A stretch of 64,000 nt of DNA from Vreelandella neptunia. GTDB lineage: Bacteria > Pseudomonadota > Gammaproteobacteria > Pseudomonadales > Halomonadaceae. The notes beneath the pieces are model-generated. The model worked only from the letters and a program-made list of their open reading frames with translations, did no database searches and was not told where the DNA came from. The stretch spans positions 2,728,001 to 2,792,000 of the forward strand of contig NZ_CP140255.1 of NCBI RefSeq assembly GCF_034479615.1, written 5' to 3'. Below are positions 9,330 through 21,104 of this stretch, piece after piece (the stretch's first letter is position 1; every line of letters starts with the position of its first letter). Made by a program: the position numbers and the translations under genes.

Positions 9330-10457
9330 TCAGTCTCGCGCTTCTATCGGCACCCACTCGCTCTTCTCAGGGCCAGTGTAATCGGCGCTAGGGCGAATAA
9401 TGCGGTTATTGGCGCGCTGCTCAAATACGTGCGCCGCCCAGCCAGTCAGCCGTGACATCACAAAAATCGGCGTAAACAGCTTGGTGGGTATATCCATAAA
9501 GTGATAAGCGCTGGCATGGAAGAAGTCTGCGTTACAGAACAGCTTCTTCTCACGCCACATGACCTCTTCGACCCGTTCAGAAACCGGGTAAAGCACCTTA
9601 TCACCCACATCATCAGAGAGCTTCTTGGACCAGTGCTTGATAATCGCGTTGCGCGGGTCGGACTCGCGATAAATCGCATGACCAAAGCCCATGATTTTAT
9701 CCTTACGCTCCAGCATGCCCATGATCTTGCTTTCTGCTTCTTCTGGCGACTGCCAATCCTCGATCATCGCCATGGCCGCTTCGTTGGCACCGCCATGCAG
9801 GGGGCCGCGCAGCGAACCAATCGCACCGGTCACGCAGGAGTGCATATCGGAAAGCGTTGAGGCGCAGACCCTGGCAGTAAAGGTAGAGGCGTTAAACTCA
9901 TGCTCAGCGTAGAGAATCAGCGATACGTTCATGACCCGCGCATGCAGCTCTGAGGCGGGCTCGCCGCGTAGCATGTTAAGGAAATGGCCGCCTACCGAGT
10001 CGTCATCGGTCTCGGTATCAATGCGCACGCCGTCGTGGGTGAAGCGGTACCAGTAGCAAATAATCGAGGGCAGCACCGCCAGCAGCCGATCCGCAACGTC
10101 TTGCTGCTGATCAAAATTCTCCTCGGTTTCCAGATTGCCCAGCATTGAGGTGCCGGTGCGCATTACATCCATGGGGTGGGCGTCTTTGGGAATCTGCTCG
10201 AGCACTGTTTTCAGTGCATCGGGTAGGCCACGCAGGCTTTTCAGCTTGGCGATGTAGTGATCCAGCTCGGCTTGATTGGGCAGTTTGCCTTTTAACAGCA
10301 GGTAAGCCACTTCTTCGAATTTGGCTTTTTCGGCCAGCTCTTTGATATCAAAGCCACGGTAGGTCAGGCCTGAACCGGTTTTGCCTACTGTGCATAGCGC
10401 GGTAGAACCAGCGCTCTGGCCACGCAGCCCTGCGCCTGTCACGGGTTTATCAGCCAT
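9330..10457 (-). CDS. prpC: 2-methylcitrate synthase PrpC
   Basis: Citrate synthase-family enzyme condensing propionyl-CoA with oxaloacetate. The catalytic triad lies in SLRGPLHGGANE (His), GFGHAIYRESDPR (His) and NADFFHASAYHF (Asp). The length of 375 residues and the TYRGFDIKELAE N-terminal segment fit the small dimeric 2-methylcitrate synthases rather than the hexameric housekeeping citrate synthase. It is the second structural gene of the prp operon. A 321-bp spacer with a palindromic repeat separates it from prpB. AGGAGACACACC gives a good ribosome-binding site. Confidence 0.96.
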   Translation of the reverse strand: MADKPVTGAGLRGQSAGSTALCTVGKTGSGLTYRGFDIKELAEKAKFEEVAYLLLKGKLPNQAELDHYIAKLKSLRGLPDALKTVLEQIPKDAHPMDVMRTGTSMLGNLETEENFDQQQDVADRLLAVLPSIICYWYRFTHDGVRIDTETDDDSVGGHFLNMLRGEPASELHARVMNVSLILYAEHEFNASTFTARVCASTLSDMHSCVTGAIGSLRGPLHGGANEAAMAMIEDWQSPEEAESKIMGMLERKDKIMGFGHAIYRESDPRNAIIKHWSKKLSDDVGDKVLYPVSERVEEVMWREKKLFCNADFFHASAYHFMDIPTKLFTPIFVMSRLTGWAAHVFEQRANNRIIRPSADYTGPEKSEWVPIEARD

Positions 10458-10547
10458 GGTGTGTCTCCTGTTACTGCTATTGTTTTTAAGTATTTAGGCT
10501 CTTCGTCATTCGGTATGGAATTATTTCTGACAGTCTGACAGTTGACC

Positions 10548-10653
10548 TGTGGGAGGTAGCTTTAGCTCGCGACCGTTTAGCCTGACAACACCGGGGTACC
10601 TTCGGCACCCTTCGTCGAAGTGTCGAACCACCGCTGGAAGCGGCCTCCCACAA
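10548..10653. repeat. REP/REPIN-like palindromic element, copy A
   Basis: A roughly 106-bp element bounded by TGTGGGAGG and its inverted partner CCTCCCACA. The left head reads AGCTTTAGCTCGCGA and the right half contains TTCGTCGAAGTGTCGAACC and CCGCTGGAAGCGG. Related copies occur near 41.5 and 56.2 kb. It occupies most of the 321-bp prpB-prpC spacer, which otherwise holds no recognisable gene. The head resembles Pseudomonas REP sequences from memory. Confidence 0.8.
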
Positions 10654-10778
10654 CAGAAAGCTGGCTTAGTGGTTTCTGTCTGAACCGTGAGGCACAAAAT
10701 GTGCCGGTTAATATTAAATCCACTTTAGATGACGAATAACCATTATTTAATGTTGCCAAGTCGTTAAGCGGCACTTGG

Positions 10779-11669
10779 TTACTGGTCATCACCTTTCTCG
10801 GCAAACAAAGCATCCAGCTTCTGCTCAAAATCGTGGTAGTTCAGAAAGTCGTAGAGTTCGTCGCGTGTCTGCATGATAGGCACGACGTCTTTTTGATGGC
10901 CGTTGTCGAGGATGCTTTGATAGACCTGCAGTGCCGCAGCGTTCATAGCGCGGAAGGCCGAGAGCGGGTAAAGCACCATGCGGCAGCCAACGTCACCAAG
11001 TTCCGTTTGCGTAAATAGCGGAGTAGCGCCGAACTCGGTGATGTTAGCCAAAATGGGCGCATTGACCCGTTCACAGAAGGCTTTGTAATCATCCAGGGTA
11101 TGAACCGCTTCTGCGAAGATGGCATCTGCCCCTGCTTCCACGCAGGCGTTTGCCCGCTCAATGGCCGCATCGAGTCCTTCTTTTTGAAACGCATCGGTGC
11201 GGGCAATCAAATAGAAGTCGGGGTCGATCTTGGCATCGGCGGCAGCTTTAATGCGGTCGACCATCTCCTGCTGAGAGACAATTGCTTTATTGGGGCGGTG
11301 GCCACAGCGCTTTTGGGCCACCTGGTCTTCCATATGTACCGCGGCCACGCCAGCGCGCTGCATTTCTTTTACTGTGCGTGCAATATTGAAGGCACCGCCC
11401 CAACCGGTATCGATATCCACCAGCAGTGGCAGCTCGGTAGCGCCGCAGATACGGTGGGCATCTTCCACCACGTCATTCATGGTCGTCATGCCCAGATCCG
11501 GCAAGCCGAAAGAGGCGTTGGCGACGCCGCCACCAGAGAGATAAATGGCTTGGTGGCCAACCTTGTCGGCCATTAGCGCTGTGTAGGCATTAATGGTACC
11601 TAAGATCGGCAGCGGGCGGTTAGCCTCAAGCGCGGCTCGAAACCGGGCGCCGGGAGTCATCTGGGACAT
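10779..11669 (-). CDS. prpB: 2-methylisocitrate lyase PrpB
   Basis: Isocitrate lyase/PEP mutase-family enzyme splitting 2-methylisocitrate into pyruvate and succinate. The catalytic Cys loop appears as KRCGHRPNK (family KKCGHR). The metal-binding Asp residues lie in [11 protein letters not shown] and HMEDQV. The length of 296 residues is standard. It is the first structural gene after the regulator (35-bp gap), with GGAGAAACGCCC before the ATG. Confidence 0.96.
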   Translation of the reverse strand: MSQMTPGARFRAALEANRPLPILGTINAYTALMADKVGHQAIYLSGGGVANASFGLPDLGMTTMNDVVEDAHRICGATELPLLVDIDTGWGGAFNIARTVKEMQRAGVAAVHMEDQVAQKRCGHRPNKAIVSQQEMVDRIKAAADAKIDPDFYLIARTDAFQKEGLDAAIERANACVEAGADAIFAEAVHTLDDYKAFCERVNAPILANITEFGATPLFTQTELGDVGCRMVLYPLSAFRAMNAAALQVYQSILDNGHQKDVVPIMQTRDELYDFLNYHDFEQKLDALFAEKGDDQ

Positions 11670-11704
11670 GGGCGTTTCTCCTATTGCTAATTTCTAGTTA
11701 TGTT

Positions 11705-12442
11705 TTAGCTTTGTGATGTAGATGCTGACTGTTCTAAGGCCGCTGCATAGCGATCCGCCACATTGGCGCGAGAGGCGCTGACATGGCGGCGCATGAGCAG
11801 CTCGGCCAGCTCCGCATCACCGGCTTCAATGGCATCAACAATGCGATGGTGCTCCACAAAGGCGCGCTGCGGTCGCGTGCCGCTGGCACTGAACTGAGTG
11901 CGATAAAGGCGCACAAGGTAGTAAAGGTCGTCGCAGAGCAGGTTCATTAGCATCTTGTTATGGCTGCCCTGAACGATGCAGTAGTGAAAATCGAGATCAC
12001 CTTCGCGCTGGTAGTAAGCTTCGCCGCGCTTTAAATCGGCTTGGCCTTCGTGCAGCGCCAGCACATCCCGCAAACCCTGAACCTCTGCCGGTGACATATG
12101 CTCAGCCGCCAAGCGCGCCGCCATACTTTCCAGGGCTTCACGCAGGTCAAACAGCTCTAAAAGCTCCTTCATCGAGAGCTTAACCACCCGGGCACCCACA
12201 TGAGGAACGCGCTCGATGAGGCGGTGGGCTTCCAGGCGCCGCATCGCCTCGCGCAACGGCCCTCGGGAGATACCATAGGTTTTAGATAGCCCCGGCTCGG
12301 TAATCTTACTGCCGGGAGCAAGCTCGCCGCGTACGATGGCATCTTGCAACTGATGAAATACCCGCTCGGCGAGCGTGCGTACTTCAGGGGTTGCCATTTC
12401 ATGCGGCGAGGCGTCGGAATAAGAAGAAATGGGTAAGCTCAT
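11705..12442 (-). CDS. GntR/FCD-family transcriptional regulator of the prp operon
   Basis: A 245-residue one-domain-plus-effector regulator. The N-terminal winged helix (about residues 20-90, with GSKITEPGLSKTYGISRGPLREAMRRLEAHRLI) precedes an all-helical FCD ligand domain. Its position at the head of prpB-prpC-acnD-prpF-prpD matches Pseudomonas- and Halomonas-type operons, where it is taken as a propionate-responsive repressor. A perfect AATTGTCGACAATT palindrome lies four bases before the start codon, so autoregulation is likely. No clear ribosome-binding site precedes this ATG; an internal ATG at 12397 is possible. Confidence 0.9.
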   Translation of the reverse strand: MSLPISSYSDASPHEMATPEVRTLAERVFHQLQDAIVRGELAPGSKITEPGLSKTYGISRGPLREAMRRLEAHRLIERVPHVGARVVKLSMKELLELFDLREALESMAARLAAEHMSPAEVQGLRDVLALHEGQADLKRGEAYYQREGDLDFHYCIVQGSHNKMLMNLLCDDLYYLVRLYRTQFSASGTRPQRAFVEHHRIVDAIEAGDAELAELLMRRHVSASRANVADRYAAALEQSASTSQS

Positions 12443-12446
12443 GGCA

Positions 12447-12460
12447 AATTGTCGACAATT
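12447..12460. promoter_or_regulatory. Probable GntR/FCD operator of the prp operon
   Basis: A perfect 14-bp palindrome AATTGTCGACAATT ends four bases from the regulator start codon. The TTGTCnACAA core is the type known for FCD-subfamily GntR repressors. The position suggests direct autorepression of the whole prp operon. Confidence 0.7.
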
Positions 12461-12509
12461 AGAAACATAGCGAAACTTTAGCCCCGCGAACCACAGCCGT
12501 CAACCTGCT

Positions 12510-12526
12510 TATAAAGCGACTTTATA
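12510..12526. promoter_or_regulatory. 17-bp palindrome in the prp-pabB divergent region
   Basis: TATAAAGCGACTTTATA is a 7-bp inverted repeat around CGA, located between the divergent prp regulator and pabB. It could be a binding site or overlapping -10 elements. No cognate protein is identified. Confidence 0.4.
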
Positions 12527-12675
12527 CATCTTTCGTTGTAGGCAAAAAGTCTATCTGCAAAAACAGTGTCAACAATCATGTTTCGAGCGTGAGAATTGCG
12601 TCAATCGCATGACTGGTGCCGATCTTCAACGACCTCTACCATATGCAGCCCTCTTACCGGCCAGGCGTTTGCTTA

Positions 12676-14031
12676 ATGAACCAGGCGTTGACGATCACTG
12701 CCCTGCCCTATTCACCCGACCCACTGGGAATATTTGCCTGCCTACGTGCCAGGCCCGGTGCGGTGCTGCTCGATAGTGGCCGCCCTATCGCCACCGGTCG
12801 CTTTGATATTATCAGCAGCGACCCGCTTGCCACGCTTGAAGTGGCTCATCATGGCGAAGCAAGCATGGCATCAGATCAGCTTAGCCCACCGGCGCACATA
12901 ACTAGCGATGCGTTTGCCCTGCAGCAGTGGCTACTGGATCAACTGGATATTCCTAATGAAACCAGTGAACTCCCTTTTCTAGGCGGGCTAATAGGTTACT
13001 GGGGCTACGATTTAGGGCGTAAAGCCTTATCGATCAAGAGTACTCAGGCAAGCCCTGTCACGTTACCGCAAGCCCGTTTGGGACTTTACGACTGGTGTAT
13101 CACCCTGGATCACATGGCCCAGCAGGCGTGGTTGATCGCCACCCCGCAGCGCCGTGAGCAGGTGGAAAGCTGGCTTATCCAGGCGCCAGCGCCGACTTGC
13201 GCGTTTACATTGACGAATAGCTTTAAAGCAGAACTCAGCCATGACCAATACGTCGCACGCTTTAACGCTGTGCAGCGCTATATTCGCGCGGGTGACTGCT
13301 ATCAGATCAACCTGGCTCAGCGCTTTTATGCCGACTACCAGGGGGATGAGTGGCAGGCGTACCTACAGTTACGCAAAGCGACCCCCACGCCCTATTCAGG
13401 TTTTATGGCCTGGGGCGATAAGGCCGTGCTGTCACTTTCCCCCGAACGGTTTATTCAGTGCCGCAACGGCGAGGTGGAAACACGGCCAATTAAAGGTACC
13501 CGCCCGCGAGGCGCGACGCCTGAAGAGGATCAGGTGCTGGCGGAACAGCTATTGAGCAGCACTAAAGATCGCGCTGAAAATGTGATGATCGTTGACCTGC
13601 TGCGCAATGACCTGGGTCGTGTCTGCCAGCCCGGCTCCATTCGCGTTCCGCAGCTATGCCGCCTAGAGAGCTATCCTAACGTGCACCACTTAGTCAGCGT
13701 GGTGCAAGGAACGCTGGCCGGCAACTACACCCCTCTGGCACTGCTTAAGGCGGCCTTTCCCGGCGGCTCAATTACCGGCGCCCCAAAAATTCGCGCGATG
13801 CAGATCATCGATGAACTAGAACCCTGCCAGCGCAGTGTTTATTGTGGCAGCCTTGGCTATGTCGATGTGCGCGGCAGCATGGATACCTCCATCGCTATTC
13901 GCACCATGGTAGCCGAGGCGGGAAGACTGCATGTATGGGGCGGCGGGGGTCTAGTTGCAGACTCGAAAGCGGACGAAGAGTACACGGAGACACTGGATAA
14001 AATTCGTCACCTTATAGGCGCTTTGGAATAA
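12676..14031 (+). CDS. pabB: Aminodeoxychorismate synthase component I
   Basis: Chorismate-utilising enzyme that makes 4-amino-4-deoxychorismate for folate synthesis with a glutamine amidotransferase partner. The catalytic PIKGTRPRG motif, the NVMIVDLLRNDLGRVC segment, and FPGGSITGAPK mark the chorismate-binding domain. The N-terminal part contains the RFDIISSDPLATL segment typical of PabB. The frame opens at a GTG at 12616, but the ATG at 12676 gives the family-like N-terminus and 451 residues. TrpE is the alternative identity; the short N-terminus and overall pattern favour PabB. It stands alone; a possible amidotransferase partner, trpG, lies at 33 kb. Confidence 0.88.
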   Translation: MNQALTITALPYSPDPLGIFACLRARPGAVLLDSGRPIATGRFDIISSDPLATLEVAHHGEASMASDQLSPPAHITSDAFALQQWLLDQLDIPNETSELPFLGGLIGYWGYDLGRKALSIKSTQASPVTLPQARLGLYDWCITLDHMAQQAWLIATPQRREQVESWLIQAPAPTCAFTLTNSFKAELSHDQYVARFNAVQRYIRAGDCYQINLAQRFYADYQGDEWQAYLQLRKATPTPYSGFMAWGDKAVLSLSPERFIQCRNGEVETRPIKGTRPRGATPEEDQVLAEQLLSSTKDRAENVMIVDLLRNDLGRVCQPGSIRVPQLCRLESYPNVHHLVSVVQGTLAGNYTPLALLKAAFPGGSITGAPKIRAMQIIDELEPCQRSVYCGSLGYVDVRGSMDTSIAIRTMVAEAGRLHVWGGGGLVADSKADEEYTETLDKIRHLIGALE

Positions 14032-14055
14032 GCAGCGCGAGCTCTATATCAAAAA

Positions 14056-14067
14056 GGAATATAAAAG
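14056..14067 (+). promoter_or_regulatory. GAATATAAAA motif upstream of cysH
   Basis: GGAATATAAAAG lies about 95 bp before the cysH ATG. Near-identical 12-mers occur about 80 bp before the sulfate-binding protein gene (37546-37557) and in the cysB-trxA gap (15914-15925), all in plus orientation. A common sulfur regulator, perhaps CysB, is inferred from this sharing only. Confidence 0.4.
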
Positions 14068-14162
14068 CCAAACTAAATGGTATTGGGGTTCGCTGCCTCC
14101 TGTTTGGTAGCCTAGTCAGTATTATTTAACTTTCGATATTTAATTCTCGATTAGGAGGCAGT

Positions 14163-14783
14163 ATGTCCTCAGAGCTTGAAGCGATTAACAGAGATTTCGC
14201 AAATAACCCTCAAGGGTTAGTTGAGTGGGCGCTGGCCCAGGGTGCACGGCCTATTTGCACCACCAACTTTCGCCCCTTTGAGGCAGTGATTCTGCATATG
14301 GTTAGCCAGGTGCGTCCGGATATTCCCATCGTGTGGATGGACAGCGGCTACAACACCGAGGCAACTTATCAATTCGCTGACGAGGTGATAAAGCAACTCA
14401 ACCTAAACATTGTGAGCTTTGTGCCCCGGCGCACACGCGCTCACCGTGAAGCGCTGGAAGGCCCCATGCCTGATATCGATGACCCGCGCCACGCGGCCTT
14501 TACTCAGGAAGTCAAAATTGAGCCCTTCGAACGCGCACTGCGTGAAATGCAGCCCGACGTATGGTTCACAGCACTGCGTGCTGAAGACACCCCCGAGCGC
14601 GCAAAAATGCAGCCGGTTAGCCGCAACAGCGATGGCCTATTGAAAGTCGCCCCGCTGCTGCAGTGGAGCGCCAAAGATATGTACCAGTATCTACAGGCGC
14701 ATAATCTACCCAACAACTTCGACTACTTCGACCCTACCAAGGTGGAAGAGAAGCGCGAGTGCGGGCTGCATTTACAGCACTAA
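14163..14783 (+). CDS. cysH: Phosphoadenosine phosphosulfate reductase family protein
   Basis: CysH-family reductase expected to reduce PAPS to sulfite with thioredoxin in assimilatory sulfate reduction. The C-terminal catalytic motif KRECGLH is intact and there are no CC/CxxC cluster ligands, so a PAPS-type enzyme is indicated. At 206 residues it is shorter than E. coli CysH (244). The conserved loop between the FxYFDP segment and ECGLH is reduced, and the P-loop-like N-terminus reads CTTNFRPFEAV rather than the usual SxSFGxxxAV. AGGAGGCAGT precedes the ATG. It converges with cysB, 14 bp apart, and trxA lies just beyond. Confidence 0.85.
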   Translation: MSSELEAINRDFANNPQGLVEWALAQGARPICTTNFRPFEAVILHMVSQVRPDIPIVWMDSGYNTEATYQFADEVIKQLNLNIVSFVPRRTRAHREALEGPMPDIDDPRHAAFTQEVKIEPFERALREMQPDVWFTALRAEDTPERAKMQPVSRNSDGLLKVAPLLQWSAKDMYQYLQAHNLPNNFDYFDPTKVEEKRECGLHLQH

Positions 14784-14797
14784 CGCCACACTGCGGG

Positions 14798-16161
<1,364 letters not shown>

Positions 16162-16485
16162 ATGGCTAATAATGTTGATGTCACCAACGCCAATTTTGAG
16201 CAAGAAGTCCTCAACGCTGAACAGCCTGTGCTAATGAAATTCTGGGCGCCGTGGTGTGGCCCGTGCAAAGTGATGGCCCCGGTCGTTGATGAAGTGGCTG
16301 CAGAACGTCAGGAGAGCCTGAAAGTCGTTAGTGTCAATGTAGACGACGCACCTGAAATTGCTGCCGAACAAGGCGTGCGCGGCGTACCTACCGTCATGCT
16401 GTTTAAATCCGGCACCAAAGTCGCTTCACTGGTTGGCGCGCAATCTAAATCACAACTGACCCAGTTCATCGAACAAAACGCTTGA
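16162..16485 (+). CDS. trxA: Thioredoxin
   Basis: Cytoplasmic thiol-disulfide reductant of 107 residues. The active site WAPWCGPCK places the redox cysteines at 32 and 35, and the cis-proline segment GVRGVPTVMLF is intact. As the electron donor for PAPS reductase it fits the adjacent cysH-cysB context. ACGGAGAAGCAA provides the ribosome-binding site. The gene ends before a hairpin shared with the convergent transporter gene. Confidence 0.96.
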   Translation: MANNVDVTNANFEQEVLNAEQPVLMKFWAPWCGPCKVMAPVVDEVAAERQESLKVVSVNVDDAPEIAAEQGVRGVPTVMLFKSGTKVASLVGAQSKSQLTQFIEQNA

Positions 16486-16514
16486 TGGATGAAGGTGTTT
16501 AGCACTTGTAAAAG

Positions 16515-16533
16515 CCGCCGACTCTGTCGGCGG
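16515..16533 (-). terminator. Hairpin terminator between trxA and the AI-2E-type transporter
   Basis: Seven-bp stem CCGCCGA / TCGGCGG with a 5-nt loop. On the minus strand it is followed by C and TTTT, fitting termination of the transporter gene. It may also serve trxA, although no T-tract follows on the plus strand. Confidence 0.65.
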
Positions 16534-16555
16534 TAACAGGCCCTAAATTTTCTGC

Positions 16556-17659
16556 TTAATTTTTACGTTTCCACGGTGGCAGACTAGCATCACCTGCCCG
16601 AGTATCTTTCACACGGCGCTTTCCAGGCCCTAACAGCCGTGCGATCCAGCGTGTTTGTGGGTGGCTATCGAGGGCAATCTTTAGCGTCATCGTCAGCACC
16701 ACCGAAAGTAGCATTCCCGCCGCACCAAAGATCCATCCCCATACCACCAGCGATAAAAACGCCACAAACGTGGAAAGCCCCAGCGCTTGCCCCATTACCC
16801 GCGGTTCGATCAAATTGCCGAGCACAAAGTTGATCACCAGATAAGCGGAAGCCAGCAGTAGTGCCTGAAAGGCGCCGCCATCCTGGGAGACCAAGAGCAA
16901 TAGCACGGGAGGAATGGCAGCAATGGCTGAGCCGATATTGGGTATAAAGTTAAGGGCAAACGCCAGCACGCCCCATAGCAGCGGAAAATCCACCCCAACG
17001 ACCATGCAAGAAAGCCAAACCAACGCGCCCGTTGCCAGGCTAATAACCGTCTTAACAGCCAGATAGCGCTTCAGCGTTAAGCTGAACTCACTAAAGCGTT
17101 TCAAGCTAGGTGCAGGATTTTCCAAGGCACGGGAAATTTTGTCGCGCACATTGAGGGTTTCAAACAGCATAAAGATGACCAGTAACCCGACAATGATGCT
17201 CTGCATAAAGAGGTTACCAAGCTGGCTCAATACCTCTGGCATCCAGGAGCCTTCATCATCCATCTCAAATAGCGAGTTGATCTGATCAGGATTAATCGCT
17301 AGCCCCCGAGAAGAGAGCGCATTGAGCAAATTCCAATACTGTTCATAAAGCCGCGATTCTATCTCCGGCAACGCCGTTACAAAGGTACTAAAGCTATTGA
17401 CCACCAGCAGGCCAATCAGTGATATAAACGCCAGCAACACCATCAATGTCAGAAATGCCGACATTCGCATGCTCAAACCACAGCGATGCAGCCACTGCAC
17501 CGGTGAAGTACATACTACTGCGATAAATATCGCGAGCAGCAGCGGCACTAATAAATCTGCACCGGCTTTCATTCCTGCAATAATCACCACCAGCGCAGCG
17601 AGTGCCAAGGTGGCATTGAGTGGAATACTGCGGTAATCCTCGTCCGACAATTTCGACAT
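16556..17659 (-). CDS. AI-2E family transporter (PerM/YdiK-like)
   Basis: Inner-membrane protein of 367 residues in the AI-2E exporter/PerM superfamily. About eight hydrophobic segments surround a soluble loop (roughly residues 95-145). The conserved FALNFIPNIGSAIAAIPP motif and the ASAYLVINFVLGNLIEPRVMGQALGLS segment are diagnostic. Substrates in this family are mostly unknown; some members act as Na+/H+ antiporters in halophiles, so autoinducer export should not be assumed. AGGGATGGATC precedes the ATG. Confidence 0.88.
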   Translation of the reverse strand: MSKLSDEDYRSIPLNATLALAALVVIIAGMKAGADLLVPLLLAIFIAVVCTSPVQWLHRCGLSMRMSAFLTLMVLLAFISLIGLLVVNSFSTFVTALPEIESRLYEQYWNLLNALSSRGLAINPDQINSLFEMDDEGSWMPEVLSQLGNLFMQSIIVGLLVIFMLFETLNVRDKISRALENPAPSLKRFSEFSLTLKRYLAVKTVISLATGALVWLSCMVVGVDFPLLWGVLAFALNFIPNIGSAIAAIPPVLLLLVSQDGGAFQALLLASAYLVINFVLGNLIEPRVMGQALGLSTFVAFLSLVVWGWIFGAAGMLLSVVLTMTLKIALDSHPQTRWIARLLGPGKRRVKDTRAGDASLPPWKRKN

Positions 17660-17862
17660 GATCCATCCCTAGCCTGTTGTCCATATATAATGGCTGCATT
17701 CACCATATTGCACAAACCGTGCAAATAATAAGCAACTGTTTTGCATCCACTCTTCCGTGCTGAACTTTCCTTTCTACTTCGCTTCCAAGTTGCGTCTACC
17801 TGAATGATTTACACCCGGTTTAACTTGGCGACACCACTGCCCGCCCACTAAGGAAAACATTT

Positions 17863-20254
<2,392 letters not shown>

Positions 20255-20518
20255 TTATTCGTAGTGGCTCCAAAGCCGGAGCACTTTAATTACCCCTTCG
20301 TCTTCAAGTACCTGGTAAACCAAACGATGCTGAATATTGATGCGCCGTGAATAAGCCCCCGCAAGATCACCGATGAGCTTCTCAAACGGAGGCGGTTTCC
20401 GATACGGATCTTCAGCGATCAGTGCTAGCAGCTCCTGTGCCTTTGGCTTCAATCCACTGGAGGCTAACTTCTTCGCATCTTTCTGAGCGTGTTTGGTGTA
20501 AACCAACTTCCATGTCAC
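20255..20518 (-). CDS. yoeB: YoeB-family toxin (mRNA interferase)
   Basis: Type II toxin of the Txe/YoeB family, a ribosome-dependent endoribonuclease. The 87-residue protein keeps the catalytic residues Glu46 (PFEKL), Arg65 (HRLVY), His85 and Tyr86 (LWSHYE), at the same numbering region as E. coli YoeB. It overlaps the antitoxin gene by four bases (ATGA type), implying coupled translation. All key residues being present, an active toxin is likely. Confidence 0.93.
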   Translation of the reverse strand: MTWKLVYTKHAQKDAKKLASSGLKPKAQELLALIAEDPYRKPPPFEKLIGDLAGAYSRRINIQHRLVYQVLEDEGVIKVLRLWSHYE

Positions 20519-20757
20519 CAGTCCAACTCCTCATCGCACTCATCCACTGGTGTCTCCATTCCATCACGAACAGACTCTCGCATCCCTGGAACAGAAAGCA
20601 GGAATAGCGTCTCCTGAATGGCAGACCAGTCCTCCTCCGCCACCAGAACGGCTTTATTCCGCTTGCCCATAATGACAATGGGCTGATGAGATTCGGCAGT
20701 CTCATCAATCAATCGATAAAGATTGCTGCGCGCCTCTGTTGCAGATATTCCGGTCAT
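20515..20757 (-). CDS. yefM: YefM/Phd-family antitoxin
   Basis: Antitoxin of 80 residues with the N-terminal Phd/YefM DNA-binding domain (ISATEARSNLYRLIDET, IVIMGKRNKAVLVAEEDW). An acidic C-terminal tail (DECDEELDW) would neutralise YoeB. AGAGGTGCGTT precedes the ATG. As in other systems of this family it probably represses its own promoter; a GTAC/CCATATGG-containing site lies 35-57 bp upstream. Confidence 0.93.
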   Translation of the reverse strand: MTGISATEARSNLYRLIDETAESHQPIVIMGKRNKAVLVAEEDWSAIQETLFLLSVPGMRESVRDGMETPVDECDEELDW

Positions 20758-21104
20758 AACGCACCTCTAATTTATCCCGCCTCACATTTATTGTACGCCA
20801 TATGGTACGTACGTCAAAACGAACGCAATATTCAACCCTTTTAAGACTCGAATTAAATCACCACAACTCAGAGCTTGGTTCTGATCGTTATATTTCAAAA
20901 TAGCTATAGCGTGAACCCTCAACCTCAATTAGCGCGTGGTATTCCTGTGACTGAGCAGCATCTAACTCTCGGATCTAACGCATGAGCTATAACCACTCGG
21001 CATATCCATCCCAGCCCATTAGCCAAAAGTGATAGAGTGCCCGCCGATTCGACTGGCGAATCGATAAATAATAGGTTTTCACACTTTTTGACAGGAGAAA
21101 CGCA
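20758..21104. other. yefM-symporter divergent region (347 bp, no gene)
   Basis: Apart from the possible YefM site and the symporter ribosome-binding site (AGGAG at 21092-21096), no gene or clear repeat was seen. The middle part (20815-20980) is A/T-richer than its surroundings. Confidence 0.4.
20792..20814. promoter_or_regulatory. Possible YefM operator
   Basis: TTGTACGCCATATGGTACGT contains two GTAC half-sites around the palindrome CCATATGG, upstream of yefM. GTAC-type sites are bound by YefM-YoeB in E. coli. Assignment is by resemblance and position only. Confidence 0.4.
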
